A program made the translations under genes and the position numbers. A stretch of DNA of 64,000 nt from Aquibaculum sediminis (lineage in GTDB: Bacteria > Pseudomonadota > Alphaproteobacteria > Kiloniellales > DSM-21159). Under the pieces are notes generated by a model, which was not told where the DNA came from, did not search any database, and was given only the letters and a program-made list of their open reading frames with translations. The stretch's first letter is position 1. Every line of letters starts with the position of its first letter. Where the stretch lies: the NCBI RefSeq assembly GCF_040712085.1, contig NZ_JBFCVK010000002.1:372001-436000 (forward strand). Direction: 5' to 3'. This document shows, piece after piece, positions 51,427 through 60,662 of the stretch.

Positions 51427-51945
51427 ATGACGCTGGGGGATGGGGTTTTGGCAGAACATGATACTGGGCAGGAAACGCGGCTGCTCGACCGCATCGACCG
51501 GCGCATTCTGCGCGCCTTGCAGGAGGAAGGGCGGCTCACCAACGTGGAGCTGGCCCGTCGGGTGGGCCTGAGTCCGACGCCCTGTCTGGAGCGGGTGAGG
51601 CGGCTGGAGCGCGCCGGCTACATCACCGGCTATCGCGCGGTCCTGGCGCCGGCAAAGCTGGACGCGGCGCTGCTGGCCTTCGTGCAGGTCACCCTCGACC
51701 GCACCACACCGGATGCCTTCGAGCAATTCCGCGCGGCCGCCGCGGCCCGCCCCGAGGTGCTGGAGTGCCACATGGTGGCGGGCGGTTTCGACTATCTGCT
51801 GAAGGTGCGGGTGCGCGACATGGCCGCCTATCGCCACTTCCTCGGCGAAACCCTCACCGCCATCGGCGGCATCGCCCAGACCCACACCTATGTGGTGATG
51901 GAAGAGGTGAAGTCCGACGGACCCTTGCCGATAGCCCGGGGATAG
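51427..51945 (+). CDS. Lrp/AsnC family regulator, probable PutR
   Basis: A 172-aa regulator: helix-turn-helix RIDRRILRALQEEGRLTNVE and LARRVGLSPTPCLERVRRLE, then the RAM effector domain with LAPAKLDAALLAFVQVTLDR and CHMVAGGFDYLLKVRVRDMA. ATG 51427 is the first in-frame ATG that leaves the HTH intact; a longer open frame runs antisense over putA and is ignored. Divergence from a putA that lacks its own DNA-binding domain is the standard alphaproteobacterial arrangement in which this protein activates putA with proline. Confidence 0.9.
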   Translation: MTLGDGVLAEHDTGQETRLLDRIDRRILRALQEEGRLTNVELARRVGLSPTPCLERVRRLERAGYITGYRAVLAPAKLDAALLAFVQVTLDRTTPDAFEQFRAAAAARPEVLECHMVAGGFDYLLKVRVRDMAAYRHFLGETLTAIGGIAQTHTYVVMEEVKSDGPLPIARG

Positions 51946-52005
51946 CCGCGGGCCCGGAGGCGGTCCCCCAGGCCCGCAGCGCACCGCCGCATCCATTGCA
52001 CCGTG

Positions 52006-52371
52006 TCAGAAGCTGAGCGTGGCAGCGCCGTCCTTGATGCGCTCGTGCATCGCCGAGGCGCCGGTGATGATGACGCCGTCGATCAGATCGCTCTGCTCAT
52101 AGCCTCGTGCCTTGGCGCAGGGTGTGCAGGCCCAGAGCGTGCCGCCGCGGGCGAGGAAGTCCCGCACAAGGTCAGCCAGGGGCTCCAGTGGCTGGGCGTG
52201 CGCGTGATCGGCGGCGCGGCGGCGCACGATGTCGACGGCGGCACTGGTCAGGAAGATGGCCACATCGAGACCGGCGGTCATTCCGCCATTGGCGATGGTG
52301 AAGGCCACGGAGGCCAGTTCCTCTTCGGGTCCGTGGGTCATCACCACGACAAGTTGGCGTTGCTCGGGCAT
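52006..52371 (-). CDS. DsrE family protein
   Basis: A 121-aa soluble protein of the DsrE/YchN fold: LVVVMTHGPEEELASVAFTI, GLDVAIFLTSAAVDIVRR, and a CTPC pair in TLWACTPCAKARGY. ATG 52371 has GGGAGGA upstream, whereas an ATG 18 bp earlier in frame would place that site inside. DsrE-type proteins move or bind sulfur through a conserved Cys, or act in small oligomeric complexes; the paired Cys here could do so. Convergent with the Lrp gene, divergent from the methyltransferase. Confidence 0.8.
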   Translation of the reverse strand: MPEQRQLVVVMTHGPEEELASVAFTIANGGMTAGLDVAIFLTSAAVDIVRRRAADHAHAQPLEPLADLVRDFLARGGTLWACTPCAKARGYEQSDLIDGVIITGASAMHERIKDGAATLSF

Positions 52372-52605
52372 CGTTTCCTCCCATGACAAACAGGTGTCCG
52401 GAAAGATTGCGGCAGTTGTCTACGCCTCGCTTGGAGAGGCCGCGACCAAAACGTGGATTCTGTCTCGCGCTCCCGAAATCGACAGTTTGTTGCCGTTTTC
52501 CGAAAAGCGGAATCCATGCGCTCTCCATGCTTCCTCCACCCGGACGTCAAGCATCCGCGCGGGACCAGGCGCATGCTGGTGATGAAGCGAAATGGGAGGA
52601 TCACC

Positions 52606-53505
52606 ATGGCACAGACACACCAAGCCAGCACGGCTACCGTTACACCCGCCGACGATTCCGAGTTTGTCCAGTTCTGGAACGAAGTGCTCGGGCCGAAGTT
52701 CAACCGCTTCCGCCACATTCTGGTCGGAGGCCTGACCCGGCACAGCGAAGCGGTTTTTCCCAAGCTGCCGGTGCGCGCGGGCGACCAGGTGGTGGACGTT
52801 GGCTGCGGCTGGGGCGACACGGCCATCAAGCTCGGCCACATGGTCGGCCCGCAAGGCTCGGTGGTCGGGATCGACTGCTGCGACCTCTTCCTGGACATTG
52901 CCCGGGAGGAGTTGGCGGAAAACGGGCTCGACAATGTGAGCTTCGTGCGCGGCGACGCAGAGGTCGCCCTGCCGGAAGCCGCCTTCGACTTTGCCTTTGC
53001 GCGCTTCGGAACGATGTTCTTCGCCAATCCCGTGGCCGGATTGCGCAACATGCGCCGCGCGCTGAAGCCCGGCGGGCGCATGGTCCACATCGTCTGGCGC
53101 GACCCCAAGGACAATCCCTGGCTGTCCATGGCCAAGCAGGAGGTGCTGCGCTTCCTGCCGCCCCCGGGGGAGAACGCCCGCACCTGTGGTCCCGGGCCCT
53201 TTTCCATGGCGGACGAGTCGACGGTGCGCAAGATGATGGAGGTGGCCGGCTATGAGGAGATCACCTTCGAGCGCATCGACGCCCCGGTCATGATCGGCCA
53301 TGACGTCAAGGATGCCATCAATTTCCAACTGGCCATCGGCCCAGCCGGCGAGGTTTTCCGCGAGGCGGGCGAGGAGGCCGAGCGGAAACGCCCGGAGATC
53401 GAGGCCGCGCTGGCCGAGGCGATCAATCGCCAGAAGCGCGAGGCCGGTGGCATCGTCATGGACAGCTCTTCCTGGATGATCGCGGCCCGCAATCCTGCGG
53501 CGTGA
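52606..53505 (+). CDS. Class I SAM-dependent methyltransferase
   Basis: A 299-aa enzyme. Motif I is VVDVGCGWGDTAIKLG (~residues 63-78), followed by GSVVGIDCCDLFLDIAREEL, RGDAEVALPEAAFDFAFARF and MRRALKPGGRMVHIVW. GGGAGGA precedes ATG 52606; the frame extends upstream without support. UbiE-like small-molecule methyltransferases have this layout; substrate unknown. Confidence 0.88.
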   Translation: MAQTHQASTATVTPADDSEFVQFWNEVLGPKFNRFRHILVGGLTRHSEAVFPKLPVRAGDQVVDVGCGWGDTAIKLGHMVGPQGSVVGIDCCDLFLDIAREELAENGLDNVSFVRGDAEVALPEAAFDFAFARFGTMFFANPVAGLRNMRRALKPGGRMVHIVWRDPKDNPWLSMAKQEVLRFLPPPGENARTCGPGPFSMADESTVRKMMEVAGYEEITFERIDAPVMIGHDVKDAINFQLAIGPAGEVFREAGEEAERKRPEIEAALAEAINRQKREAGGIVMDSSSWMIAARNPAA

Positions 53506-53527
53506 CAGCGCTCGATCAGCAGTCTGT

Positions 53528-53557
53528 TTCGGGCCGGGGCAGCTTTCCCGGCCCGAA
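53528..53557 (+). terminator. Terminator hairpin after the methyltransferase gene
   Basis: Perfect 11-bp stem, arms 53528-53538 and 53547-53557, 8-nt loop, starting 22 bp after the stop codon. No T-run follows. Confidence 0.6.
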
Positions 53558-53714
53558 GCACTGCCGTTGCTCGGGGCCATTGGCATTCGGAATGACCTCA
53601 ACAAGATAGCAGGCGCACGATTTCGCTTCTCGGTAGGGCAAGCAAGCGGCATAACATGCAACTCCGCGCAACCCGGTGCACAGCCCGGTGGCGACCCGCT
53701 CTCAGGAGGAATGC

Positions 53715-54944
53715 ATGTTCCGTGGTCTTGGTCTGGTAACCCTCTTGACGCTGGTGGTCGCCACCACGCCGCCCGACGCGGCGGCTTCATCTCAGGAAGA
53801 GGGAGCGGTCGCAGTGACGTCTGGAGTGAGCTACGAGCTTGTCGCCACCTGGGATGCCGACCGCCTGAACCAGATTCTCCAGGTCGACACGCCCGAGTTC
53901 TTCAGCGTGGACGTGGACTACACGCCGGCGAGCAACGGGTTGAACCTCTACCGGATCACCTACGACTCTGTGGTGCCGGAGCGCGGCAATGCACCCATCG
54001 TCGCCAGCGGACTGTTGGCCATTCCCGATACCGAAGCCGGCAGCTATCCCATGCTGTCCTACCAGCACGGCACGGTCTATGAGCGCCAGCAGGTGCCCTC
54101 CTTCCCGGAACAGTCGCCCGAGACGCAACTCGCCTTGGCCCAGTTCGGCGGCCAGGGCTATGTGGTGATCGGCGCGGACTACTTCGGCATGGGCATTTCC
54201 AGCGAGCCGGAAGGCTACATGGTCAAGGGCAGCCACCAGCAGGCGACCTACGACATGCTGATGGCGAGCCGCGCGGTCCTGGCAGACATGGGGATCGACA
54301 CACCGCAGCTTTTCCTGGGCGGCTGGTCCCAGGGCGGCTTCGTCACCATGGCGATGCTGGAGAAGCTGGAGAGCGCGGGCGTGGCCGTGGATGCCGCGGC
54401 GACCGCCAGCGCCCCCGTCGACGTCTTCGCGGCTCTCAGCGGCTTTCTCGACTTTCCCCGTCCCAACGATGCGGACTGGGTGACCTCGCTCTTCATCCTC
54501 TCGTCCTTCTCCTTCGAGAACTACTATGGTGTGCCCGGCCTGGCCCGCTCGTTGATCAACGACGACTACTATGAGGTGTCGCGCAAGGCCTATGAGCGGG
54601 AGCCCTTCGATGCGGCCGATGTGCCGACCGACGTGCGTGCCCTGGTGCGCGAGGAGTACTTCGATCCGCAGTTCTTCGCCAACTCGGCCTACGGCCGTCT
54701 GGTGCGCGAGCAGGCCCACGCCTATCGCTGGGTGATCGAAACACCGGTGGCCAACCACTACGGCGAGGCCGATGAGGCCATCAGTGTCGGAATTGGCCAA
54801 TTGGCTGCCACCTATCAACACGCCATCGGGGCCGGAAACGAGAAGGTGCAGGCCATCTCCGCCGGCCAGACCAGCCACCGCGGCACCTACGCAACCTCCG
54901 TGCCGGCATGGAAGGAATGGTTCGACAGCCTGCTTGTGCAGTAG
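53715..54944 (+). CDS. Secreted alpha/beta hydrolase
   Basis: A 409-aa exported protein: signal MFRGLGLVTLLTLVVATTPP, then NLYRITYDSVVPERGNAPIV, ASGLLAIPDTE, YQHGTVYERQQVPS, and the nucleophile elbow GGWSQGGFVT (Ser of GxSxG). The late HYGEADEAI and TSHRGTYATS hold likely Asp/His members of the triad. ATG 53715 has AGGAGGA directly upstream. It resembles secreted lipase/esterase-like hydrolases such as the LIP-type family; substrate unknown. Confidence 0.85.
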   Translation: MFRGLGLVTLLTLVVATTPPDAAASSQEEGAVAVTSGVSYELVATWDADRLNQILQVDTPEFFSVDVDYTPASNGLNLYRITYDSVVPERGNAPIVASGLLAIPDTEAGSYPMLSYQHGTVYERQQVPSFPEQSPETQLALAQFGGQGYVVIGADYFGMGISSEPEGYMVKGSHQQATYDMLMASRAVLADMGIDTPQLFLGGWSQGGFVTMAMLEKLESAGVAVDAAATASAPVDVFAALSGFLDFPRPNDADWVTSLFILSSFSFENYYGVPGLARSLINDDYYEVSRKAYEREPFDAADVPTDVRALVREEYFDPQFFANSAYGRLVREQAHAYRWVIETPVANHYGEADEAISVGIGQLAATYQHAIGAGNEKVQAISAGQTSHRGTYATSVPAWKEWFDSLLVQ

Positions 54945-55013
54945 GGGCCCAGCGCGCTTCGTGTTGAAGTCGTTTCGATTTTCCGTAATGATGGACCTGT
55001 AAAGCCAGCCTGG

Positions 55014-55041
55014 CGCAGCGGCCTGAGACGAGGCCGCTGCG
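55014..55041 (+). terminator. Terminator hairpin after the hydrolase gene
   Basis: Perfect 11-bp stem, arms 55014-55024 and 55031-55041, 6-nt loop, 70 bp after the hydrolase stop and 62 bp before the next start. It could also shape the leader of the downstream regulator. Confidence 0.5.
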
Positions 55042-55102
55042 TGAGTGCGCGCGTTGAATCGACCCCGTCAGAGGCTGGCACAGCTGCTGTCCGGGAGTTG
55101 CG

Positions 55103-57178
55103 ATGTCGGCACAGGCCACAGCAGTTGCATACCTTGCACTTTCCGGCGCCGCGCCGGGAAGACAGCGCTCCGCGTGCGCCAGGGACGGGGCAGAGCACTA
55201 CCGAACCCTGATCGAACCCTTGGCCCGGGCCCATGGTGGCAGGCTCACGGCCATGCGCCCGCGCGGGTTGGCCCTCAGGTTCGACACCCCCGACAGCGCC
55301 CTGGTCTGCTGCCTCGACATTCTGCAGCGTATCGAGGCAGAGGCGTCCCTGCAGAGCCTGCCGGGCATTGCACTGGATGTGCTCCAGGGTGCAGATGACG
55401 AGAGGAACACGAGCCCGCTTGCCGAGGCCCTCGCGAGCAGCGCCGACCCCGGCGACCTTCTGCTTTCGGCATCGGCCCGCTCGGTGATGGCTGCGGACAA
55501 CGTGGTTTCGCTGCAGCCAGTCGCTGCAGGGGCCGAGCAAGGCCAGTCTGTTACGGCTTTTCGTGTGGTGGTTTCGAACGGAATTGCGGGGCCGACGGCG
55601 GCGGAGCGCTACCGTTTCGCCGGGTTCGACCTGGATGCGGGGCGGTTCGAACTGCAGCGGGATGGGCAGCCGGTTCCGCTGGAGCCTCTCACCTTCGACC
55701 TGCTGCTCCTTTTGGTCAGGAATGCCCATCGCACGATCACGCGCGACGAGCTTTTCAGTCGCCTGTGGGGTGGACGCATCGTCTCCGATACGGCGCTGAG
55801 CAGTCAGGTCAAGCTGCTGCGACGCGCGCTGGGCGATTGCGGCCGGGAGCAGCGGTTGATCCGCACGGTGCAGCGGCGGGGCTTTCAGTTCCTGCCGGCG
55901 GTTACGCTGCTCGGCAGCGATAGTGGTAGTGACCGTGACAGTGCCGTGCCTGCTTCCCCACCGGCACCGGCATCTACAGAAGCGCCGTCGCGCCCCGTCG
56001 TTGCCGTCCTGCCCTTCGAGAACCTCTCCAGCGACAACAGCGGCCTCTTCTTCGCTGATTGGCTGACGGAGGACATTCTCAATGCCTTGAGCAAGCATCG
56101 TTGGATCAACGTGGTTGCCCGCAATCCGGCCTTTGCCTTCAGGCATTCGACGGAACGCCTGGACGTGATCGCCGGGCAACTGGGCGCATCCCACGTGGTG
56201 ACCGGCAGTGTGCGCAAGACCGTCGATCGGATGCGTATCACCGCCGAAGCGGTCGAGATCCGGTCGCTGCGCCGACTCTGGTCCGACAGCTTCGATGTGG
56301 AGATCTCGGAGATCTTCGATTTTCAGGACGAAGTCTGCGGCATGATCGCCTCGCGCCTGGCCAACGAACTCGGGGTCTCGGAACTTCAGCGCGCCAGCCG
56401 GGTCGGGCGGGAGAACCGGGGCGCCTGGGAGCTCTATCATCTGGGTATGGCAGAGTTTTACGGTTTCTCCGCCGAGCGCAATCTCCGTGCCCAGGACTTC
56501 CTGCGCATGGCGATCCGGACGCAGCCGGACTTCGCCGAACCCTATTCCCGCCTCGCCTATGCCATCGCCCTCGAGATGGTCTACTTCGATGGCGCGGTGA
56601 GCCAGGCCCGAATGGACGACGCTCTGGAACTGGCGCTGCGCGGCCTGGAACTGGATGACCGCGACGCCCAGGCGCACTTTGCCCTGGGTCGCCTGCGGCT
56701 GGTGCGCCAGGAGTACGATCTGGCCATCGATGCGCTGGAGCATGCTTTGGACTTGAACCCCTTCCTCGCGGTGTCCCACTGTGGCCTGGGGGATTCGCTG
56801 GCCTACGAGGGGCGAATCGAGGAGTCGGTAGAGCACTTCGAACGCGCCATAGCGCTCAGTCCCCACGATCCCTTCCGCTGGGCGTTCTACGCCTATCGCT
56901 CCCTGGCGCATCTCTTCGGCGGCGACCACGAGACCGCAGCCCGGGTGGCGCGCCGCGCGGTCCAGGTGCCCAATGCCCACTTCTCGGCGCATGCCAATCT
57001 GCTGTCGGCGCTGGGCCACCTGGGCGACACCAGCCAGGTTGACGCCGCCCGCAACGCGCTGCAGCGGGTCCGACCTGATTTCAGCATCGAAAAGGCGCGG
57101 GCGCGTCTCTTCTACATCAAGCGCCCCGAGCACCTGGACACCTACCTGGAAGGCCTGCGCCGCGCCGGCCTGCGGTGA
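55103..57178 (+). CDS. Winged-helix regulator with degenerate cyclase domain, TolB-like domain and TPRs
   Basis: A 691-aa soluble protein. Residues ~30-155 resemble a class III nucleotide cyclase homology domain (YRTLIEPLARAHGGRLTAMR, ADPGDLLLSASARSVM) but without metal-binding Asp residues, so it is probably a non-catalytic sensor. Residues ~170-270 are an OmpR-type winged helix (FAGFDLDAGRFELQRDGQPV, VRNAHRTITRDELFSRLWGG, RTVQRRGFQFLP). Residues ~295-410 are a TolB N-terminal-like domain (VVAVLPFENLSSDNSGLFFA, GASHVVTGSVRK). The rest is a set of TPR repeats. No membrane segment is present, unlike CadC. Regulated genes unknown; the SDR-carboxyltransferase operon follows at 57292. Confidence 0.85.
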   Translation: MSAQATAVAYLALSGAAPGRQRSACARDGAEHYRTLIEPLARAHGGRLTAMRPRGLALRFDTPDSALVCCLDILQRIEAEASLQSLPGIALDVLQGADDERNTSPLAEALASSADPGDLLLSASARSVMAADNVVSLQPVAAGAEQGQSVTAFRVVVSNGIAGPTAAERYRFAGFDLDAGRFELQRDGQPVPLEPLTFDLLLLLVRNAHRTITRDELFSRLWGGRIVSDTALSSQVKLLRRALGDCGREQRLIRTVQRRGFQFLPAVTLLGSDSGSDRDSAVPASPPAPASTEAPSRPVVAVLPFENLSSDNSGLFFADWLTEDILNALSKHRWINVVARNPAFAFRHSTERLDVIAGQLGASHVVTGSVRKTVDRMRITAEAVEIRSLRRLWSDSFDVEISEIFDFQDEVCGMIASRLANELGVSELQRASRVGRENRGAWELYHLGMAEFYGFSAERNLRAQDFLRMAIRTQPDFAEPYSRLAYAIALEMVYFDGAVSQARMDDALELALRGLELDDRDAQAHFALGRLRLVRQEYDLAIDALEHALDLNPFLAVSHCGLGDSLAYEGRIEESVEHFERAIALSPHDPFRWAFYAYRSLAHLFGGDHETAARVARRAVQVPNAHFSAHANLLSALGHLGDTSQVDAARNALQRVRPDFSIEKARARLFYIKRPEHLDTYLEGLRRAGLR

Positions 57179-57205
57179 GTGGTTCTTTTGCGCACTGGCG
57201 GATTG

Positions 57206-57261
57206 TTGCCGCCCCGGATGCGAGGGAACTTGCGGGCGGGCGGCAATGACGATGCTATAAG
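57206..57261 (+). promoter_or_regulatory. Promoter region of the SDR-carboxyltransferase operon
   Basis: TATAAG at 57256-57261 is a good -10 match 31 bp before the SDR start. TTGCGG at 57230-57235 is a poor, too distant -35. A 9-bp inverted repeat TTGCCGCCC (57206-57214) / GGGCGGCAA (57238-57246) overlaps the -35 area and could be an operator or the terminator of the preceding gene. Confidence 0.35.
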
Positions 57262-57291
57262 GGGGTCGCCAGAACACAAGGAGAGGCATTC

Positions 57292-58086
57292 ATGACCCAA
57301 CCCCCGATGCTGCGCGCCGACGTCACCGGCCAGCGCGTGATCCTGACCGCCGGTGCATCCGGCATTGGCCGCGCCATGGCCGAGACCTTCATCGCCAATG
57401 GCGCCCGTGTCGAACTGTGCGATGTGGACGAGAACGCGCTGGCGGACACGGCGGCCGCCTTGCCGCAGGCGGGCGTGCATCGTTGCGATGTTTCGGACTC
57501 CGCGGCGCTGGACGGCTTCTTTGCGAATGCCCTGGAGTCCCTGGGCGGCCTCGACGTCCTGATCAACAACGCAGGCATTGCCGGACCGACCAGCCCGGTG
57601 GAGGAGATCACCGAGGAGGAGTGGCGACGCACGCTGGATATCGACATCACCGGTCAGTTCCTTTGTGCCAAGCGCGCCGTTCCGCACCTGCGCCGGACCG
57701 GGGGAGGGGCGATCATCAATCTCTCCTCGGCTGCCGGAATTTTCGCCTTTCCGATGCGCTCGCCCTATTCGGCCAGCAAGTGGGGGGCGGTCGGCTTCAC
57801 CAAGACGCTGGCGGCGGAATTGGGTGACGCGAACATCCGCGTGAACGCGCTCTGCCCAGGAGCAGTGGAGGGGCCGCGCATTCGCGCCGTGATCGCGGCA
57901 AAGGCCAAGCAGCGCGGCATCTCCGAGGCCGAGATGGAGGAAAGCCTGCTGACCGACGTCTCGCTCAAGTGCTTCGTTTCGCCCTACGACATCGCCAACA
58001 TGGCGCTTTATCTCTGCAGTCCGCTGGGCGCGACGATCAGCGGCCAGGCGCTTTCCATCGACGGGCACATGGTGGCCATGCGCTGA
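57292..58086 (+). CDS. SDR family oxidoreductase
   Basis: A 264-aa classical short-chain dehydrogenase: cofactor motif TAGASGIGRAMAE, acidic Asp in LCDVDENAL favouring NAD, NNAGIAGPTSPVEEIT, catalytic Ser in LSSAAG, YSASK and the closing ATISGQALSIDGH. AAGGAGAG precedes ATG 57292. It is first in a + strand run with the carboxyltransferase and enoyl-CoA hydratase, which suggests a 3-hydroxyacyl or hydroxyacid substrate. Exact role unknown. Confidence 0.9.
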   Translation: MTQPPMLRADVTGQRVILTAGASGIGRAMAETFIANGARVELCDVDENALADTAAALPQAGVHRCDVSDSAALDGFFANALESLGGLDVLINNAGIAGPTSPVEEITEEEWRRTLDIDITGQFLCAKRAVPHLRRTGGGAIINLSSAAGIFAFPMRSPYSASKWGAVGFTKTLAAELGDANIRVNALCPGAVEGPRIRAVIAAKAKQRGISEAEMEESLLTDVSLKCFVSPYDIANMALYLCSPLGATISGQALSIDGHMVAMR

Positions 58087-58200
58087 CGCGCCTTTGCCAC
58101 GCCTGCGACCTGCACCAGCAGCGCGCCCGCTCTTGCCCTCCGGGGAGTGGGCCGCGCATGCTGTGGCCGGTTAGATCCAGTAAGAGAGCCTGTCCGATCC

Positions 58201-59808
58201 ATGACCCGCATCCGCACCACACTGTCCACGCGCGGCGATGAGTTCGAGCGCAATCGGGAGGCCATGGAGGCGCTGGTCGGCGACCTGCGCGCCAAGGTCG
58301 CCACGGTCAAGGAGGGCGGGGGTGAACGCGCGCGCGCGCGTCACCTGGACCGCGGCAAGTTGCTGCCGCGCGAGCGGGTGCGCAATCTGCTGGACCCCGG
58401 CGCGCCCTTCCTGGAGTTCTCCCAGCTTGCCGCCTGGGAGATGTACGGCGAATCGATCCCGGCCGCCGGCATCATCACCGGCGTGGGGCGCGTCGCCGGA
58501 CGGGAATGCGTCATCGTCGCCAACGACGCCACGGTCAAAGGCGGCACCTACTACCCCATGACAGTGAAGAAGCACCTGCGCGCCCAGGAGATCGCCGAGC
58601 AGAACCATCTGCCCTGCCTCTATCTGGTGGATTCCGGTGGCGCCAATCTGCCCAGCCAGGACGAGGTCTTCCCCGACCGCGATCACTTCGGCCGCATCTT
58701 CTTCAATCAGGCGAACATGTCGGCCAAGGGCATCCCGCAGATCGCGCTGGTCATGGGCTCCTGCACCGCCGGCGGCGCCTACGTGCCTGCGATGTCCGAC
58801 GAATCGGTGATCGTGCGCAATCAGGGCACCATTTTCCTCGGCGGTCCGCCGCTGGTGAAGGCGGCGACGGGTGAGGAGGTGAGCGCGGAGGACCTGGGCG
58901 GCGCCGAGGTGCACAGCCGCGTGTCCGGCGTCGCCGACCATCTGGCGGAGAACGACGATCATGCGCTGGCCATTGCCCGGCGCATCGTCGGCAACCTGAA
59001 CCGGCAGAAGCCTTCCTGGCTCGAACTCAGCGAACCGCGCCCGCCGGCGCACGACCCCGAGGAACTGCTGGGGATCGTGCCCACGGACCTGCGCAAGCCC
59101 TACGACGTGCGCGAGGTGATCGCGCGCATCGTCGACGGTAGCGAACTGGATGAGTTCAAGGCGCTTTACGGCACCTCACTGGTCTGCGGCTTCGCGCGCA
59201 TCTGGGGCTATCCGGTGGGCATCGTTGCCAACAACGGCATCCTCTTCAGCGAGTCGGCCCTCAAGGGCGCCCACTTCATCGAGCTTTGCGCCCAGCGCGG
59301 CATCCCCCTGGTCTTCCTGCAGAACATTTCCGGCTTCATGGTGGGTCGAAAGTACGAGGCGGGCGGCATCGCGCGCGATGGCGCCAAGCTGGTGACCGCC
59401 GTGGCCACGGCGAAGGTGCCGAAGTTCACGGTGATCATCGGCGGCAGCTTCGGCGCCGGCAACTACGGCATGTGCGGGCGTGCCTATGCCCCGCGCTTCC
59501 TGTGGATGTGGCCCAATGCCCGCATTTCGGTGATGGGGGGCGAGCAGGCCGCCAACGTGCTGGCCACGGTGCGCCGCGACGCCCTTGCCGCCTGCGGGCA
59601 GGACTGGCCCGAGGCCGAGGAAGAGGCCTTCAAGGCGCCGATCCGCAACCAATACGAGGAGCAGGGGCATCCCTACTACGCCACAGCGCGCCTCTGGGAT
59701 GATGGCATCATCGATCCCCGCGACACGCGGCGCTGCCTGGGCCTGGGACTCTCGGCGGCGCTGAACGCCCCGCTCGAGCCGACGCGCTTCGGCCTCTTCC
59801 GCATGTAG
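58201..59808 (+). CDS. Acyl-CoA carboxylase carboxyltransferase subunit (methylcrotonoyl-CoA carboxylase beta type)
   Basis: A 535-aa carboxyltransferase, the usual length of MccB. Diagnostic segments are RHLDRGKLLPRERVRNLLDP, ANDATVKGGTYYPMTVKKHL, DSGGANLPSQDEVFPDRDHF, GRIFFNQANMSAKGIPQIAL, and the second half FLQNISGFMVGRKYEAGGI, GGSFGAGNYGMCGRAY. It moves CO2 from biotin to 3-methylcrotonyl-CoA in leucine breakdown, or to geranyl-CoA in acyclic terpene breakdown (AtuC). The biotin carboxylase alpha subunit is not in this window. ATG 58201 is supported by MTRIRTTL, as in homologues. Confidence 0.9.
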   Translation: MTRIRTTLSTRGDEFERNREAMEALVGDLRAKVATVKEGGGERARARHLDRGKLLPRERVRNLLDPGAPFLEFSQLAAWEMYGESIPAAGIITGVGRVAGRECVIVANDATVKGGTYYPMTVKKHLRAQEIAEQNHLPCLYLVDSGGANLPSQDEVFPDRDHFGRIFFNQANMSAKGIPQIALVMGSCTAGGAYVPAMSDESVIVRNQGTIFLGGPPLVKAATGEEVSAEDLGGAEVHSRVSGVADHLAENDDHALAIARRIVGNLNRQKPSWLELSEPRPPAHDPEELLGIVPTDLRKPYDVREVIARIVDGSELDEFKALYGTSLVCGFARIWGYPVGIVANNGILFSESALKGAHFIELCAQRGIPLVFLQNISGFMVGRKYEAGGIARDGAKLVTAVATAKVPKFTVIIGGSFGAGNYGMCGRAYAPRFLWMWPNARISVMGGEQAANVLATVRRDALAACGQDWPEAEEEAFKAPIRNQYEEQGHPYYATARLWDDGIIDPRDTRRCLGLGLSAALNAPLEPTRFGLFRM

Positions 59809-59828
59809 GATCGCAGAAGGATCACGCC

Positions 59829-60632
59829 ATGAGCGAGCCGCAGGATGACAAGCCGCTGTTCCGGGAAAGCTACGATGCGCATGGCATCGCGCGCATCGTC
59901 CTCGACCGCCCGGAAGTCCACAACGCCTTCAATGATCGCCTTGTCTCCGACCTGACGGCGACGCTGCACGGAATTGATGGCGACGAGACGGTTCGCGCGG
60001 TGGTGCTTACGGCAGAGGGGCGCTCCTTTTCCGCCGGGGGCGATCTCAACTGGATGCGCGCCACCGCGGACTTTACGGCCGAGGAGAATCTGCGCGACGC
60101 CGAGGCACTGGCGGAACTGATGCGCGCGCTCAACAACCTCAGCAAACCGACAATGGCGCTGGTGCAGGGGCCGGCCTATGGCGGGGGCGTGGGCCTGCTG
60201 GCCTGCTGCGATATCGTGCTGGCGGTGGAAACGGCGAGCTTTGCGCTCAGCGAGGTGCGCCTCGGGCTCATTCCTGCGGCGATCTCGCCCTATGTGGTCG
60301 CGGCGATCGGCGCGCGGGCGGCCCGCCGCTATTTCCTCACCGGCGAGCGCTTTTCCGCCGGTGAGGCACACCGCATCGGGCTGGTGCATAAGGTGGTGGC
60401 GCCCGATCGCCTGGAGGATGCCGGCCGCCGTCTTCTGGAGGAGTTGCTGGCCGGTGGGCCCCAGGCGCAGATCGAGGCCAAGCGCGTAATCTTCGACGTG
60501 GCCGGCGCCCCGGCCGACGCCGCCCTGAAGCGGGAAACGGCCGAGCGCATCGCGCGCATTCGCGCCTCGGAGGAGGGCCGCGAAGGGCTCAACGCCTTCC
60601 TGGAGAAACGCACGCCGGCCTGGCGCAGGTAA
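59829..60632 (+). CDS. Enoyl-CoA hydratase/isomerase family (methylglutaconyl-CoA hydratase-like)
   Basis: A 267-aa crotonase: RIVLDRPEVHNAFNDRLVSD, EGRSFSAGGDLNWMR with the oxyanion-hole Gly, GPAYGGGVGLLACCDIVLAV, and ALSEVRLGLIPAAISPYV with the catalytic Glu region. It lies 20 bp after the carboxyltransferase, the order seen in leucine/isovalerate (liu) and acyclic terpene (atu) operons, where it hydrates 3-methylglutaconyl-CoA or isohexenylglutaconyl-CoA. Confidence 0.9.
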   Translation: MSEPQDDKPLFRESYDAHGIARIVLDRPEVHNAFNDRLVSDLTATLHGIDGDETVRAVVLTAEGRSFSAGGDLNWMRATADFTAEENLRDAEALAELMRALNNLSKPTMALVQGPAYGGGVGLLACCDIVLAVETASFALSEVRLGLIPAAISPYVVAAIGARAARRYFLTGERFSAGEAHRIGLVHKVVAPDRLEDAGRRLLEELLAGGPQAQIEAKRVIFDVAGAPADAALKRETAERIARIRASEEGREGLNAFLEKRTPAWRR

Positions 60633-60662
60633 GGCCCTGCGCCCGCAGGCGGCACAGGTCCC

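Noticed and set aside
57292..60632. Complete leucine (liu) catabolic operon
   Set aside because: Biotin carboxylase subunit, HMG-CoA lyase and a standard isovaleryl-CoA dehydrogenase are absent from this window.
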